A stretch of DNA of 64,000 nt. It comes from Rhodospirillales bacterium. GTDB lineage: Bacteria > Pseudomonadota > Alphaproteobacteria > Reyranellales > Reyranellaceae. Made by a program: the position numbers and the translations under genes. The stretch lies in the NCBI GenBank assembly GCA_016699855.1, contig CP064988.1, positions 4,554,501-4,618,500 on the forward strand. Reading direction: 5' to 3'. Each line of letters opens with the position of its first letter. Within the stretch, counting starts at the first letter, position 1. Of this stretch, positions 34,001-43,126 are shown one piece after another. The notes under the pieces were generated by a model that searched no databases, was not told the DNA's origin, and worked only from the letters and a program-made list of their open reading frames with translations.

Positions 34001-35651
34001 CGCTCTCGCGGAAGGCGTTGAGGGAGCGGCCGTAGGCCTTGACCACCGCGCCGTAGGTGTTCTGGGTGCCCTCCTCGTCGATCGTGCCGGTCGCCCAGGC
34101 GCCGCTCCACGTGAAGGTCGCCGCGCCGGCGGCGCAGTTGGCGGTGGCGTGGCCGTCGATCCGGACGATGCGCGGCGGGCTGGTGGTGCTATTGGCGGGC
34201 TGGATGGTGTAGACGGTCTGCCGGCCCAGCGGGTTGACCATGGTGGCGGTGTAGTTGCCCGAGCCGGTCCACGCGCCGTAGCCGACGAGGTAGCGCTCCT
34301 GGCCGTCGGCTCCCTCCGACAGCGTGGCGCGGCCCAGCGCCTCGTAGGCGTAGGTCGCGATCCGCACGCCCTTCTCGTCGACGATGCCGGTGATGGCCTG
34401 CGGGAAGGCGGCGTCCTCGTGTTTGTATTCGACGCGCGGGTTGTCGTCCGGATCGCCGGGGGTGGCGTCGGGATGGATGACCTTGACCAGCCGCCAGCGC
34501 GTCGCGGTGAAGAAGGGGTAGCTCTCGTAGGCGTAGCGCGTGACGCGGCCGTCGGGGCCGGTCATGGTCTCGAGCTTGCCGGCGGCGTCGTAGGTGAACG
34601 CGAGCGCACGGCCCTGGTTGTCGGTGACCGTCGTCAGGCGGCCGGTGCCGGCGTCGTAGGCCAGGGTCTGGACGTAGCCTTCGCGGGTGGTGATCGAGGT
34701 CAGCCGCCCGCCCGCGTCGAACGCCTCGGTCGTGCCCTCGGCGTCGACATAGGTGTATCCGCCGCCGCCCAGCGGCGTCAGCAGGCCGCCGAAGGTGTCG
34801 TCGAACGGCGCCAGGACGGGGTTGGCCGTGGAGCCGCGCCAGAACTCGGCGATGGCGCCGTTGGGCCGCCGCAGCTCCATGCGCGTGTCGCTGTAGAACA
34901 CCACGGCGCGGTCGTAGGTCGAGGTCCAGCCGCTGCCGAGGCTGCTCTCGGGGCGCGCCAGCCGGTCGGTGGCCGCCACCTGCCCGAGCAGGGAGTTGTA
35001 GAACCGGGTGAAGACGAGGGGGTTGTCGCCGACCGTCGCGAAGTCGGTGGCGACGAGGAACTTGTTGCCGGTGCGCACGTCGATCGGATTCGGCGTGGTG
35101 GCCGGTCCGACCCCGACGCCGTTTGCGCTGGAGGCGGCCATGGCGCCGTCGGGCGACGCGGGAACGGGAGGGCGGCTGGACCCGCCGGGGCCGCCCGGCC
35201 CCCGGGTGCCGCCGACCGTCGAGCCCGGCGCCTGGCAGGAGTTCGGCGGCGCCGCCGCGACCACGTTCGGCAGCGCGCCCGACGTGCAGCCGCTGGGGGA
35301 GTCGCCGCTGGTCGTCTGGCCGGGATCGCAGGACGGTGCGGTCGGCTCGAGGCGTATGATCGGCACGCCGCCGGCGATATCCTCGATCTCGCAGATCCAG
35401 TTCCGGCTGGTCGGAGAGGCCCGGTAGTAGCTGAGCAGCGTGCCGGTCCAGAAGGCGGCGTAGCCCTGGCAGGCGAGCTGCACCGTCGGGCAGTGCCCCT
35501 GCCAGTGCAGCGCCGCGCCGGGCGCCTGCCAGCAGCCCGGCTGGTACGTGTAGCCCGTCCAGCGCGCCGAAGACGGCGAGGGCGACCACATTGCGAGAGC
35601 CGCGGCGAGAGGCCACGACCACACGGACACGGCACGCGCGATCCATCGCAT
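31056..35651 (-). CDS. Rhs polymorphic toxin with Sec signal peptide
   Basis: 1531 residues from the ATG at 35651, which follows GGAG at 6 bp; the frame upstream is open but unlikely. MRWIARAVSVWSWPLAAALA is a signal peptide, then a cysteine-containing region to about residue 170. DUF6531-type entry is at NPIDVRTGNKFLVATDFATV. Residues about 260–1240 are many YD/RHS repeats (GRLTTVTDNQGR, YDAAGKLETM), forming the shell that encloses the toxin. The core ends at YVQSDPIGLLGGMNTYAYVGG about residue 1338. The variable tip (about 1355–1531) ends in NTIRIMRPNESYPTGYWVR and ARWETHIPLP, like small nuclease-type toxin domains (inference). There is no PAAR or VgrG part, so secretion is not type VI-like. 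Candidate immunity genes follow directly. Confidence 0.85.
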   Translation of the reverse strand: MRWIARAVSVWSWPLAAALAMWSPSPSSARWTGYTYQPGCWQAPGAALHWQGHCPTVQLACQGYAAFWTGTLLSYYRASPTSRNWICEIEDIAGGVPIIRLEPTAPSCDPGQTTSGDSPSGCTSGALPNVVAAAPPNSCQAPGSTVGGTRGPGGPGGSSRPPVPASPDGAMAASSANGVGVGPATTPNPIDVRTGNKFLVATDFATVGDNPLVFTRFYNSLLGQVAATDRLARPESSLGSGWTSTYDRAVVFYSDTRMELRRPNGAIAEFWRGSTANPVLAPFDDTFGGLLTPLGGGGYTYVDAEGTTEAFDAGGRLTSITTREGYVQTLAYDAGTGRLTTVTDNQGRALAFTYDAAGKLETMTGPDGRVTRYAYESYPFFTATRWRLVKVIHPDATPGDPDDNPRVEYKHEDAAFPQAITGIVDEKGVRIATYAYEALGRATLSEGADGQERYLVGYGAWTGSGNYTATMVNPLGRQTVYTIQPANSTTSPPRIVRIDGHATANCAAGAATFTWSGAWATGTIDEEGTQNTYGAVVKAYGRSLNAFRESANVAATDRTVTYTYNAAFLAPDRIEATGRWTDFTYTVGRTTQVKWTDKQTQSIPYSTTNRTRIWDYTYTATGLVQTVNGPRIDVVDLTTYAYDSAGHLASVTNALGQVTTVNAVDGRGMPLTVTDPNGVVTTLAYDARGRLTSMTAASGTAAAATTTIAWDAASLVTRITRPDGSYLDFGYDDAQRPVSVTDNTGQRIEYTLDRMGGATATVVKESGGTVRRQMTAAFDELGRLMRSIGAAGQTTAYAYDRLSRNTGEVDPLSRTTTSTFDALGRLSRVADPAGGQTRLTYDKRDNPLTITDSRGLVTTNVFDGFDNLIQTTSPDTGVTVNHYDEAGNLTRAIDARGVSTWFTYDALNRVTSRRYAAPPGTTADDVTFTYDDPTAGNFGIGRLTGIVDPAGTSAFAYDARGNLVRHTRVQGGLTLVTSYTYDLSDRVASVTYPSGRVVEHTRDALGQITQAVTRQTAGGTPTTLASAGTYRPFGPLTGLTLGNGLTLSAAYDLDYRLTNLTVGPGVGASVLNLTYAYDAVDNVLTLSDAVTPARDQTLGYDALDRLTSATGQYGSLLYAYDIVGNRSSSSIGGVASTYTYPATSNRLTSIAGGVTRSFTYSASGNALTDVRAGGTWTLGYGPDDRLRTVTQAGATLATYAHDGLGQRARRTAGAIDRHYVYDQEGMLLAEIDVSGATFREHIAMDGMPLAVVVTTAGTPAIFWVHADRLGTAQKMTDATGAVVWDLHTAPFGELATLTATAPASNDNRFPGQIADPETGYSYNLFRDYDPRIGRYVQSDPIGLLGGMNTYAYVGGNPLSYIDPTGEHIALVVVARVALPMIRNALLGASIGGGFSILSQYNRTGRGCADINWADVRRDAAWGAALSFAVAKPLPPTLRQSGPRPPKNFVKPTNPPATPEIPSGWVSAPTSNGRGTVWRAPGTTGSANTIRIMRPNESYPTGYWVRTNGRGQPTNPATGGTGARWETHIPLP

Positions 35652-35833
35652 CGTCAACTCCGTCGATGGCGGACATCCTTGGAGCGAGAGGATCGCAGCA
35701 CCACACCCTATGATTGTCAACAATAGACAGGCTGCACGCGCATGCGGATAGAATGGAGTAGCTCCACGGGATCACGCCGAGGCGATGGCCGGTGACGGCG
35801 GCGCCGCGAAGGCGCTTTCCCGGTGCGGGGCGA

Positions 35834-37099
35834 ATGCGCTACCAACGCCCGCGCAACCGACGGATTCCCGATGACCTCGTTCCAATCCCGCCCCGCGGCC
35901 TCCTGCCGGCAGGCCTCGGCGACATGCTGCCGCCCGAGGCGGCGCTGGAGGCGCGCGTGATGGAGCTGGCGCTGTCGCGCCTGGCGGCGCACGGCTACCA
36001 GCGCGTCAAGCCGCCGCTGGTCGAGTTCGAGGAGTCGCTGCTGGGCGGACCGGGCGCGGCGCTGGCCAAGGACACGTTCCGGCTGATGGACCCGGTGTCG
36101 CAGCGCATGATGGGCGTGCGGCCGGACATGACCGTGCAGGTCGCGCGCATCGCCGTGACCCGCCTGAAGGACGCGCCCAGGCCGCTGCGGTTGTCCTATT
36201 CCGGCAACGTCATCCGCGTGCGGGGCACGCAGCTGCGGCCCGAGCGGCAGTTCGCTCAGGTCGGCGCCGAGCTGATCGGGCCGGACTCGGCCGAGGCCGA
36301 CGCCGAGACCGTGCTGCTGGCGGTCGAGGCGCTGCGCGCCGCCGGGGTCGAGAAGCTCTCGGTCGATCTCAACCTGCCGACGCTGGTGACCGCGACCTGC
36401 CGCGCGCTGGCGCTGCCGGCGCCGGTCGTCGCGCGCCTGCGCCGCGCGCTGGAGGGCAAGGACGAGGACGCGGTGCGCCGCGTGCTGGCGGATTCGGGCG
36501 ACGCCGCCGGCCTGTTCACGGGTCTGCTGCGCTCGGTCGGGCCGGCCGATGCGGGGCTGGCGGCGCTGGCGGCGTTGCGTCTGCCGGCCGACGCGCGGGC
36601 CGAGGCCGACCGGCTGGCGGAGGTCGTGCGCCTGGTGCGGGCGGCGACCGACGAGCCGCGGCTGACGATCGATCCGGTGGAGTACCGCGGGCTCGAGTAC
36701 CAGACCGGCGTCAGCTTCACCTTCTACGCGCTCGACACGCGCGGCGAGCTGGGCCGGGGCGGGCGCTACCTCGCGGGCTATCCCGAGGACGAGGGGCGCG
36801 AGCCCGATCCCTCGGTGGTGCCGATCGCGGCGGCGGCGGGGTCGGCCGCGGCCACGGCCGTCGAGCCGGCGACCGGCTTCACGCTCTATCTCGACACCCT
36901 GCTGGGCGCGGCGCGCGTCGAGCTGCCGGGACGGCGGCTCTACGTGCCGGCCGGCGCGCCCTGGGCCGATCTCGCGCGCTGGCAGCGCGACGGATTTCTG
37001 ACGGTCCGCGGCCTCGCCACCGTCGATGACATCGGCGCCGAGGCCCGCCGTCTCGGCTGCGCCTTCGCGCTGCTCGACGGCAAGGCCGTCGCGGTCTGA
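35834..37099 (+). CDS. hisZ: ATP phosphoribosyltransferase regulatory subunit
   Basis: 421 residues from the ATG at 35834; a GTG at 35792 adds 14 non-conserved residues. HisZ is a histidyl-tRNA-synthetase-like protein without tRNA charging that partners short-form HisG in the first step of histidine synthesis. Seen are the class II-like PAGLGDMLPPEAALEARVM, the motif-2-like MMGVRPDMTVQVARIA, RYSGNVIR-like SYSGNVIRVRG, QVGAELIG, and YQTGVSFTFYALDTRG. Histidine-binding motifs of true HisRS (such as RYDGL) are replaced by GRGGRYLAGY. Neither hisG nor purA is adjacent. The gene is divergent from the rhs gene. Confidence 0.85.
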   Translation: MRYQRPRNRRIPDDLVPIPPRGLLPAGLGDMLPPEAALEARVMELALSRLAAHGYQRVKPPLVEFEESLLGGPGAALAKDTFRLMDPVSQRMMGVRPDMTVQVARIAVTRLKDAPRPLRLSYSGNVIRVRGTQLRPERQFAQVGAELIGPDSAEADAETVLLAVEALRAAGVEKLSVDLNLPTLVTATCRALALPAPVVARLRRALEGKDEDAVRRVLADSGDAAGLFTGLLRSVGPADAGLAALAALRLPADARAEADRLAEVVRLVRAATDEPRLTIDPVEYRGLEYQTGVSFTFYALDTRGELGRGGRYLAGYPEDEGREPDPSVVPIAAAAGSAAATAVEPATGFTLYLDTLLGAARVELPGRRLYVPAGAPWADLARWQRDGFLTVRGLATVDDIGAEARRLGCAFALLDGKAVAV

Positions 37100-37139
37100 C
37101 GGCGGCGGACACGGCCTGCTGTCCCGCGGAGCGACCGCG

Positions 37140-37491
37140 GCGCACACCCCTCATCCGGCGCTCCGCGCCACCTTCTCCCGCGTCCGCGCTAGCACATCCA
37201 CACGTCTCGGATCGCGCCGCCTTTTCCCTCTCCGCCGCGCAGCGGGGGAGAGGGCGGGGCCCATGCGAAGCATGGGAGGGTGAGGTGGTCGCGGGATCGG
37301 TGGCGATGTCGATTGGACAAGTCCAGTACGCCGACATCAAAGCGCCGATGACGCCATCGCTACCCACCTCACCGCCGCTGTATCGGCGCTTCGCCGATAC
37401 AGCGTACCCGCGCTCCGCGCGGGCCCCTTCCCTCTCCCCCCGCAAGCGGGCGGAGAGGGAGGAAATGCCGGCCCGGTATCACTTTCTCGAT
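37140..37491. repeat. Mosaic of dispersed hairpin repeats
   Basis: The 390-bp gap after hisZ is built from short repeats: CCCTCATCCGGCGC-type (37147 onward), a CCCTCTCCGCC/GGAGAGGG pair (about 37227–37255), CCCATGC-GAA-GCATGGG (about 37260–37276), and a perfect 11-bp stem CTGTATCGGCG-CTT-CGCCGATACAG at 37378–37402. Similar pieces recur at 49834–49965 and 52351–52425. No coding frame is credible. Confidence 0.75.
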
Positions 37492-37986
37492 CTAGGCGGC
37501 GATGCGCAGCGGGGTGTCGGGCCAGGGCGCCGTCAGCAGGGCACGCAGCAGACCGGCGAGGCCGCGCGGCACGAAGGTGTCGCGCGAGGCGGCGATCTCG
37601 TCGACCGACCACCAGCGCAGGCCGCGGAAGCTGTCGCGCTCCGACTCGTCGAGCGCGGTCGGGGCGGCGTCGAAGGCCGGCACGCGCAGCGCGAAGACAT
37701 GGGCCACCGTGTCGATCGTCTCGCCGTCGCGCTCGATCGCGCGCTCGCCGGTCCAGACGTGCCGGCCGATTTCGCCGAGGATCAACCCCGTCTCCTCGCG
37801 GATCTCGCGCCGCAAGGCGTCCTCGAAGCTCTCGCCGTCATGCAGCGAACCGCCGGGGGTGACCCAGAAGCCGGGTCGCGCCGCGCCGCCGCCGTCGAGC
37901 CGGATGCGCTTGCCCGCCAGCTTCACCAGCAGCACGCGGTCGGCGGGATCGATCAGCAGCGCGCGGGCGGAGCGGATCGTCCGCAT
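37492..37986 (-). CDS. Nudix hydrolase
   Basis: 164 residues. The Nudix box reads GGSLHDGESFEDALRREI followed by REETG, with the metal-binding glutamates present. The flanking FWVTPGGSLHDGE and LRWWSVDEIAA are typical of MutT-like house-cleaning enzymes acting on nucleoside diphosphate-linked compounds; the exact substrate is open. It lies 1 bp downstream of a second Nudix gene of the same layout (37988–38485), with shared features such as the WTRER/WTGER and WWSVDEIAAS/WWSLDEIAAS segments, so the two arose by tandem duplication. Its 3' side is the repeat mosaic after hisZ. Confidence 0.85.
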   Translation of the reverse strand: MRTIRSARALLIDPADRVLLVKLAGKRIRLDGGGAARPGFWVTPGGSLHDGESFEDALRREIREETGLILGEIGRHVWTGERAIERDGETIDTVAHVFALRVPAFDAAPTALDESERDSFRGLRWWSVDEIAASRDTFVPRGLAGLLRALLTAPWPDTPLRIAA

Positions 37987-37987
37987 G

Positions 37988-38485
37988 TCAGCGGTCGAGG
38001 AAGATCGGCGCCGGCGGATGCTCGCCGCGCAGCACCGCCGGCAGCAGCCGCGCCAGCTCGAACGGGATGAAGCGCTCGTCCGAGGCCGCGATCTCGTCGA
38101 GGCTCCACCAGCGGAAGCCGCCGAAGATGCGGCGCTCGGCCTCGTCCATCAGCGACAGGTCGGGCTCCAGCGCGTCGACCCGCAGCGGGAAATAGCGCGC
38201 GCGCGACAGGATCGGCGCGCCGTCGCGCATCAACCGCCGCTCGCGCGTCCAGATCCACGGGCCGATATCGGCGGGCGCGAGATCGAGCCCGAGCTCCTCG
38301 CGCGCCTCGCGGATGGCGGCGCGCTCGTGCGTCTCGCCGGGCTCCAGCCCGCCGCCGGGCGTCGTCCAGAACGCGTAGGGCAGCGGCAGCGACGGATCGA
38401 CCACGTCGCCGCCGGCGTAGCGGAACAGCAGGGCGCGGTCGCGCGAATCGACGACGATCAACCGGGCGGCGTCGCGCACGCGCAT
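37988..38485 (-). CDS. Nudix hydrolase (tandem paralog)
   Basis: 165 residues from the ATG at 38485. The Nudix box is GGGLEPGETHERAAIREAR followed by EELG. It is clearly related to the next gene downstream, with WWSLDEIAASDERFIPFE matching WWSVDEIAASRDTFVPRG. It lies 20 bp after hemB on the same strand and 1 bp before the second Nudix gene, so hemB and both Nudix genes probably share a transcript. The substrate is unknown; as divergent paralogs, the two likely differ in specificity. Confidence 0.85.
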   Translation of the reverse strand: MRVRDAARLIVVDSRDRALLFRYAGGDVVDPSLPLPYAFWTTPGGGLEPGETHERAAIREAREELGLDLAPADIGPWIWTRERRLMRDGAPILSRARYFPLRVDALEPDLSLMDEAERRIFGGFRWWSLDEIAASDERFIPFELARLLPAVLRGEHPPAPIFLDR

Positions 38486-38505
38486 GGCGGCGGTCCAGCG
38501 CGCCG

Positions 38506-39516
<1,011 letters not shown>

Positions 39517-39577
39517 GGAGCTCTCCGGGGGGCCGCCGGCGGTTATAGGCCGCCGCCGCGGCGCGTCAACGCGTTAC

Positions 39578-40096
39578 CTACCGTCCGGTCCGCACCCGGC
39601 GCAGGAAGTAGGCGTTGGGCCGGGTGCCGTCCGACATGTAGCCGCACAGCGCCGCGGCCAGCACGCCGTCGGCGGCGACGTTCACCAGCACCGGCCACAT
39701 CATCGAGAACAGCACGGCGCCGCCGTTCGCGCCGTATTGCTGCGAGACGAGGACCTGTCCGCCGATGGTGAACAGCAGCCGCAGCACCATCCAGACGACC
39801 ACGCCGCCGATCAGCACGGTCGGCGTCGAGCGCGCCCGCGCCATGGTCATGATCGCGAAGACCAGCGCCAGCAGCGTGACGAAGGCTGTCGGCACCATGA
39901 ACAGCGTCGTCGCGAGTCCCTGGCCGCGCCCCATGCCGCCGGGGCCGACCGTCAGGAACAGCCAGGCGTTGAACACCGTGACGACCGCCATCGCCACGAC
40001 GACGGCGATCGCGAGCGCGAACATCGCCATCAACGCGCCGCCGAGGCGGGCCTCCGGCATCGTCGCGGCTTCCTGCGGGGTGAGATCGCGCCACAT
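39578..40096 (-). CDS. Small multi-helix membrane protein (DUF2569-like)
   Basis: 172 residues from the ATG at 40096, preceded by GGAG at 7 bp; a TTG at 40126 lacks such a site. Four membrane helices are apparent (GALMAMFALAIAVVVAMAVV, LFMVPTAFVTLLALVFAIM, TVLIGGVVVWMVLRLLFTI, VLFSMMWPVLVNVAADGVL). The C-terminus SDGTRPNAYFLRRVR resembles the end of DUF2569-type proteins of unknown function. It is placed 61 bp upstream of hemB on the same strand, as seen in other alphaproteobacteria. Confidence 0.65.
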   Translation of the reverse strand: MWRDLTPQEAATMPEARLGGALMAMFALAIAVVVAMAVVTVFNAWLFLTVGPGGMGRGQGLATTLFMVPTAFVTLLALVFAIMTMARARSTPTVLIGGVVVWMVLRLLFTIGGQVLVSQQYGANGGAVLFSMMWPVLVNVAADGVLAAALCGYMSDGTRPNAYFLRRVRTGR

Positions 40097-40239
40097 GTCC
40101 AAGCTCCGGATCGGTAGGTCGTCCAACGCGGCGCGATCCTAGACGCTCGCCGCCCGCGTTGACAGGGGCGACGGCCGACCGCTCAATCCGCCGGCGCCCA
40201 GACGCGCGATGCGTACGATTGATCGAAGGAGCGCCGGCG

Positions 40240-40764
40240 ATGCGTGGGGCGATGGGCGTGGCTCTGGCGGCGGCGCTGCTGACGGCGCCGGCGATGGCGC
40301 AGGGCGGCGGGCTGACGGGGTACTGGCAGGGCAAATACGATTGCGCGCAGGGCGTCACGGGGGTGACGCTGACGATCCGCGAAACGATGGACGCCGAGGC
40401 CGAGGGATTGTTCCTGTTCTACGCCGTGTCCGAGAATCCCGGCGTGCCCACGGGCTGCTACCGGCTGCGCGGCCGCTACGATCCGGCGACGCGCGAGGTG
40501 CGGCTGGTGAGCGACGAATCGCAATGGCTGTGGCGGCCGGAGAACTACGTCACGGTGAACTTCGTCGGCCGTATGGAGGCGTCCGGCGGGCGCATGCGCG
40601 GCATCGTCGAGGGCCCGGGCTGCACGGCGTTCGATCTCCGCCGCGTGGCCGACGCGCCGCCGGCGCCGGAGCCGTGCACGCGGGCGATGCATCTGTCGCG
40701 GCGCGGCGGGGGTGGCGGCGCGCTCGCCGCGGTGGCGCCGCCGGGAGCCGGCGGCGTTCGTTGA
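40240..40764 (+). CDS. Secreted protein of unknown function
   Basis: 174 residues from the ATG at 40240, with GAAGGAG at 8 bp. The signal peptide is clear (GAMGVALAAALLTAPAMAQ). The mature domain opens with LTGYWQGKYDCAQGVTGVTL, a pattern seen in secreted lipocalin-like or adhesin-like beta proteins, and holds four cysteines (YDCAQ, GCYRL, GCTAF, PCTRA). The Gly/Ala-rich tail is low complexity. No family is assigned with confidence. It is divergent from the membrane protein gene before it and lies 48 bp before an acyl-CoA dehydrogenase gene, so cotranscription is possible. Confidence 0.65.
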   Translation: MRGAMGVALAAALLTAPAMAQGGGLTGYWQGKYDCAQGVTGVTLTIRETMDAEAEGLFLFYAVSENPGVPTGCYRLRGRYDPATREVRLVSDESQWLWRPENYVTVNFVGRMEASGGRMRGIVEGPGCTAFDLRRVADAPPAPEPCTRAMHLSRRGGGGGALAAVAPPGAGGVR

Positions 40765-40812
40765 CTCGAAGGGGCCCGGCCCTATGATCCGCGCGCTTTT
40801 GGCGGGGGGACG

Positions 40813-41955
40813 ATGGATTTCACCCTGAGCGAGGACCAGGCGGCGTTCCAGCAGACGGCGCGCGCCTTCGCGGTGGAGCGGATGCTGCCGCACGCCGCGG
40901 CCTGGGACCGCGACAAGGTCTTTCCGGTCGAGACGCTGCGCGCGGCGGCGGCGCTGGGATTCGGCGGCATCTATGTCGGCGACGACGTCGGCGGCACCGG
41001 CCTGACGCGGCTCGACGCCGCGCTGGTGTTCGAGGAGCTGGCGGCGGCCTGTCCCTCGACCGCCGCCTACATCTCGATCCACAACATGTGCGCCTGGATG
41101 ATCGACCGCTTCGGCGAGGACGCGCTGCGCCGGCGCGTGCTGCCGAAGCTCATGACCATGGAGCACTTCGCCAGCTACTGCCTGACCGAGCCGGGCGCCG
41201 GCTCCGACGCCGCCGGCCTGCGCGCGCGCGCCACGCTCGACGGCGACCACTACGTTCTGAACGGCGCCAAGGCGTTCATCTCCGGCGGCGGGCGCAGCGA
41301 CGTCTACGTGACGATGGTGCGCACCGGCGGCGAGGGCGCCGGCGGCGTCTCCTGCCTGGTGGTCGAGAACGGCACGCCCGGCCTGTCGTTCGGCAAGCAG
41401 GAGGACAAGCTCGGCTGGAACAGCCAGCCGACGGCGGCGGTGATCTTCGAGAACTGCCGCGTGCCGGTCGCCAACCGGCTCGGGCCGGAGGGCCACGGCT
41501 TCAAGATCGCGATGATGGGCCTCGACGGCGGGCGCATCAACATCGGCGCCTGCTCGCTGGGCGGCGCGCGCGCCTGTCTGGAGACCGCGTCGCGCTACGT
41601 CGTGGAGCGCAAGCAGTTCGGCCGGCCGCTGGCGGATTTCCAGGCCACCCAGTTCAAGCTCGCCGACATGGCGACCGAGCTGGAGGCGGCGCGTCTGCTG
41701 ATCCACAAGGCGGCCATCCTGCTCGACGCCAAGTCGCCGGACGCGACGCAGGCCAGCGCCATGGCCAAGCGCTTCGCCACCGACGCGGGCTTCCGCATCG
41801 TCAACGAGGCGCTGCAGCTGCACGGCGGCTACGGCTACCTCAAGGATTTCCCGATCGAGCGCTACCTGCGCGACCTGCGGGTGCACCAGATCCTCGAGGG
41901 CACGAACGAGATCATGCGCGTGGTGATCGCGCGCCGGCTGATGACCGGCGCGTGA
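40813..41955 (+). CDS. Acyl-CoA dehydrogenase, isobutyryl-CoA type
   Basis: 380 residues, an FAD enzyme that forms the alpha,beta double bond in acyl-CoA. Family motifs: YCLTEPGAGSDAAGLRARA and the FAD-binding RKQFGRPLADFQATQFKLAD. The catalytic-base loop is LHGGYGYLKDFPIERYLRD, RVHQILEGTNEIMRVVIAR near the end. Start, length and the FEELAAACPSTAAYISIHNM segment resemble the branched-chain (ACAD8/isobutyryl) group. The gene directly precedes a 3-hydroxyisobutyryl-CoA hydrolase gene, which supports a role in valine breakdown. Substrate specificity is an inference from sequence pattern and neighbour. Confidence 0.85.
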   Translation: MDFTLSEDQAAFQQTARAFAVERMLPHAAAWDRDKVFPVETLRAAAALGFGGIYVGDDVGGTGLTRLDAALVFEELAAACPSTAAYISIHNMCAWMIDRFGEDALRRRVLPKLMTMEHFASYCLTEPGAGSDAAGLRARATLDGDHYVLNGAKAFISGGGRSDVYVTMVRTGGEGAGGVSCLVVENGTPGLSFGKQEDKLGWNSQPTAAVIFENCRVPVANRLGPEGHGFKIAMMGLDGGRINIGACSLGGARACLETASRYVVERKQFGRPLADFQATQFKLADMATELEAARLLIHKAAILLDAKSPDATQASAMAKRFATDAGFRIVNEALQLHGGYGYLKDFPIERYLRDLRVHQILEGTNEIMRVVIARRLMTGA

Positions 41956-41989
41956 ACAGGCGCGGAAATTCCAGGAAGGGACAAGGCAC

Positions 41990-43060
41990 GTGAGCGTGGA
42001 TTCCGAGATTCTGTTCGAGGTGGTCGACGGCGTCGGCGTGATGACGCTGAACCGGCCGAAGGCGCTCAACTCGCTGTCGGTCGGCATGATCCGCGAGATG
42101 GAGCGGATGCTGCCGGTGTGGGAGAGGGATCCCGCCGTCAAGGCGGTGGTGGTGCGCGGCGCCGGCGACAAGGCGTTCTGCGCCGGCGGCGACGTCGCCT
42201 TCCTCGCCCGCGAGGCGCGCGACAATCCCTCCGGCACGGGGCGGCGCGACTTCTTCCGCGAGGAGTACATCGTCAACCGGCGCATCTACCGCTTCGCCAA
42301 GCCGTGGATCTCTCTGATCGACGGCATCGACATGGGCGGCGGCGTCGGCCTGTCGGTGCACGGCACCTACTCGGTCGTTACCGAGAAGTTCCTGTTCGCC
42401 ATGCCGGAGACGGCGATCGCGCTGTTCCCCGACGTCGGCGGCGGCTATTTCCTGAACCGTCTGCCGGGCGCGCTGGGCGTGTTCCTGGCGTTGACCGGCC
42501 ACCGCCTGAAGGCGGCCGACGCGCTGTGGGCCGGCATCGCCCAGGCCTACGTGCCGAGCGCGAAGCTGCCGGCCGTGATGTCGGCGCTGGCGGGCGCGAC
42601 GTTCTCCGGCCCGCCGACGGCGCGCGCCGTCGACGCCGTGGTCGCGGGGCTGGCCGAGGATCCCGGTCCGCCGTCGCTGCCGGCGATGATGGAGGACATC
42701 GACCGCTGCTTCTCGGCCGAGACGGTCGAGGAGATCGTCGCCAAGCTGGCGGCCAGGGGCGGCGAGTGGGCCGACAAGCAGCGCGCCGTGATCGGCCGCA
42801 TGTCGCCGCTGTCGATGAAGATCACGCTGGAGCAGCTCAAGCGCTGCGCCAACCGCTCGTTCGAGGACGTCATGACGATCGAGTACCGCATGTCGCAGGC
42901 CTGCATGCGGCCGGGCCACGATTTCTTCGAGGGCGTGCGCGCCGTGCTGATCGACAAGGACCAGAAGCCGAGATGGAACCCGGCGACGCTGGCGGACGTT
43001 ACCCCGGCGATGGTCGAGGCCCATTTCACGGCGGTCGACAACGATCTATCGTTCGCGTGA
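41990..43060 (+). CDS. 3-hydroxyisobutyryl-CoA hydrolase (enoyl-CoA hydratase family)
   Basis: 356 residues, clearly longer than the 260 of plain enoyl-CoA hydratases and the right size for HIBCH. It releases CoA from 3-hydroxyisobutyryl-CoA in valine degradation. Crotonase motifs: AGDKAFCAGGDVAFLAREAR (oxyanion hole), DGIDMGGGVGLSVHGTYSVV and PETAIALFPDVGGGYFLNRL with the catalytic Glu, plus the C-terminal EYRMSQACMRPGHDFFEGVR typical of HIBCH. The start is GTG at 41990, with AGGAAGGG 6–14 bp before it. It lies 34 bp after the acyl-CoA dehydrogenase stop, so an operon is likely. Confidence 0.9.
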   Translation: MSVDSEILFEVVDGVGVMTLNRPKALNSLSVGMIREMERMLPVWERDPAVKAVVVRGAGDKAFCAGGDVAFLAREARDNPSGTGRRDFFREEYIVNRRIYRFAKPWISLIDGIDMGGGVGLSVHGTYSVVTEKFLFAMPETAIALFPDVGGGYFLNRLPGALGVFLALTGHRLKAADALWAGIAQAYVPSAKLPAVMSALAGATFSGPPTARAVDAVVAGLAEDPGPPSLPAMMEDIDRCFSAETVEEIVAKLAARGGEWADKQRAVIGRMSPLSMKITLEQLKRCANRSFEDVMTIEYRMSQACMRPGHDFFEGVRAVLIDKDQKPRWNPATLADVTPAMVEAHFTAVDNDLSFA

Positions 43061-43126
43061 GCGGAGGCGGCGCGGCCGCGGCGTCGCGTCCGCGCGCCGG
43101 CCGTCGCGCGGCATCCGGAGGTTGAG

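Noticed and set aside
32652..35726. A 1024-residue open frame on the plus strand opposite the rhs gene
   Set aside because: It is a shadow of the rhs gene in a very G+C-rich repeat region, with Gly/Val/Asp-rich nonsense and no family similarity.
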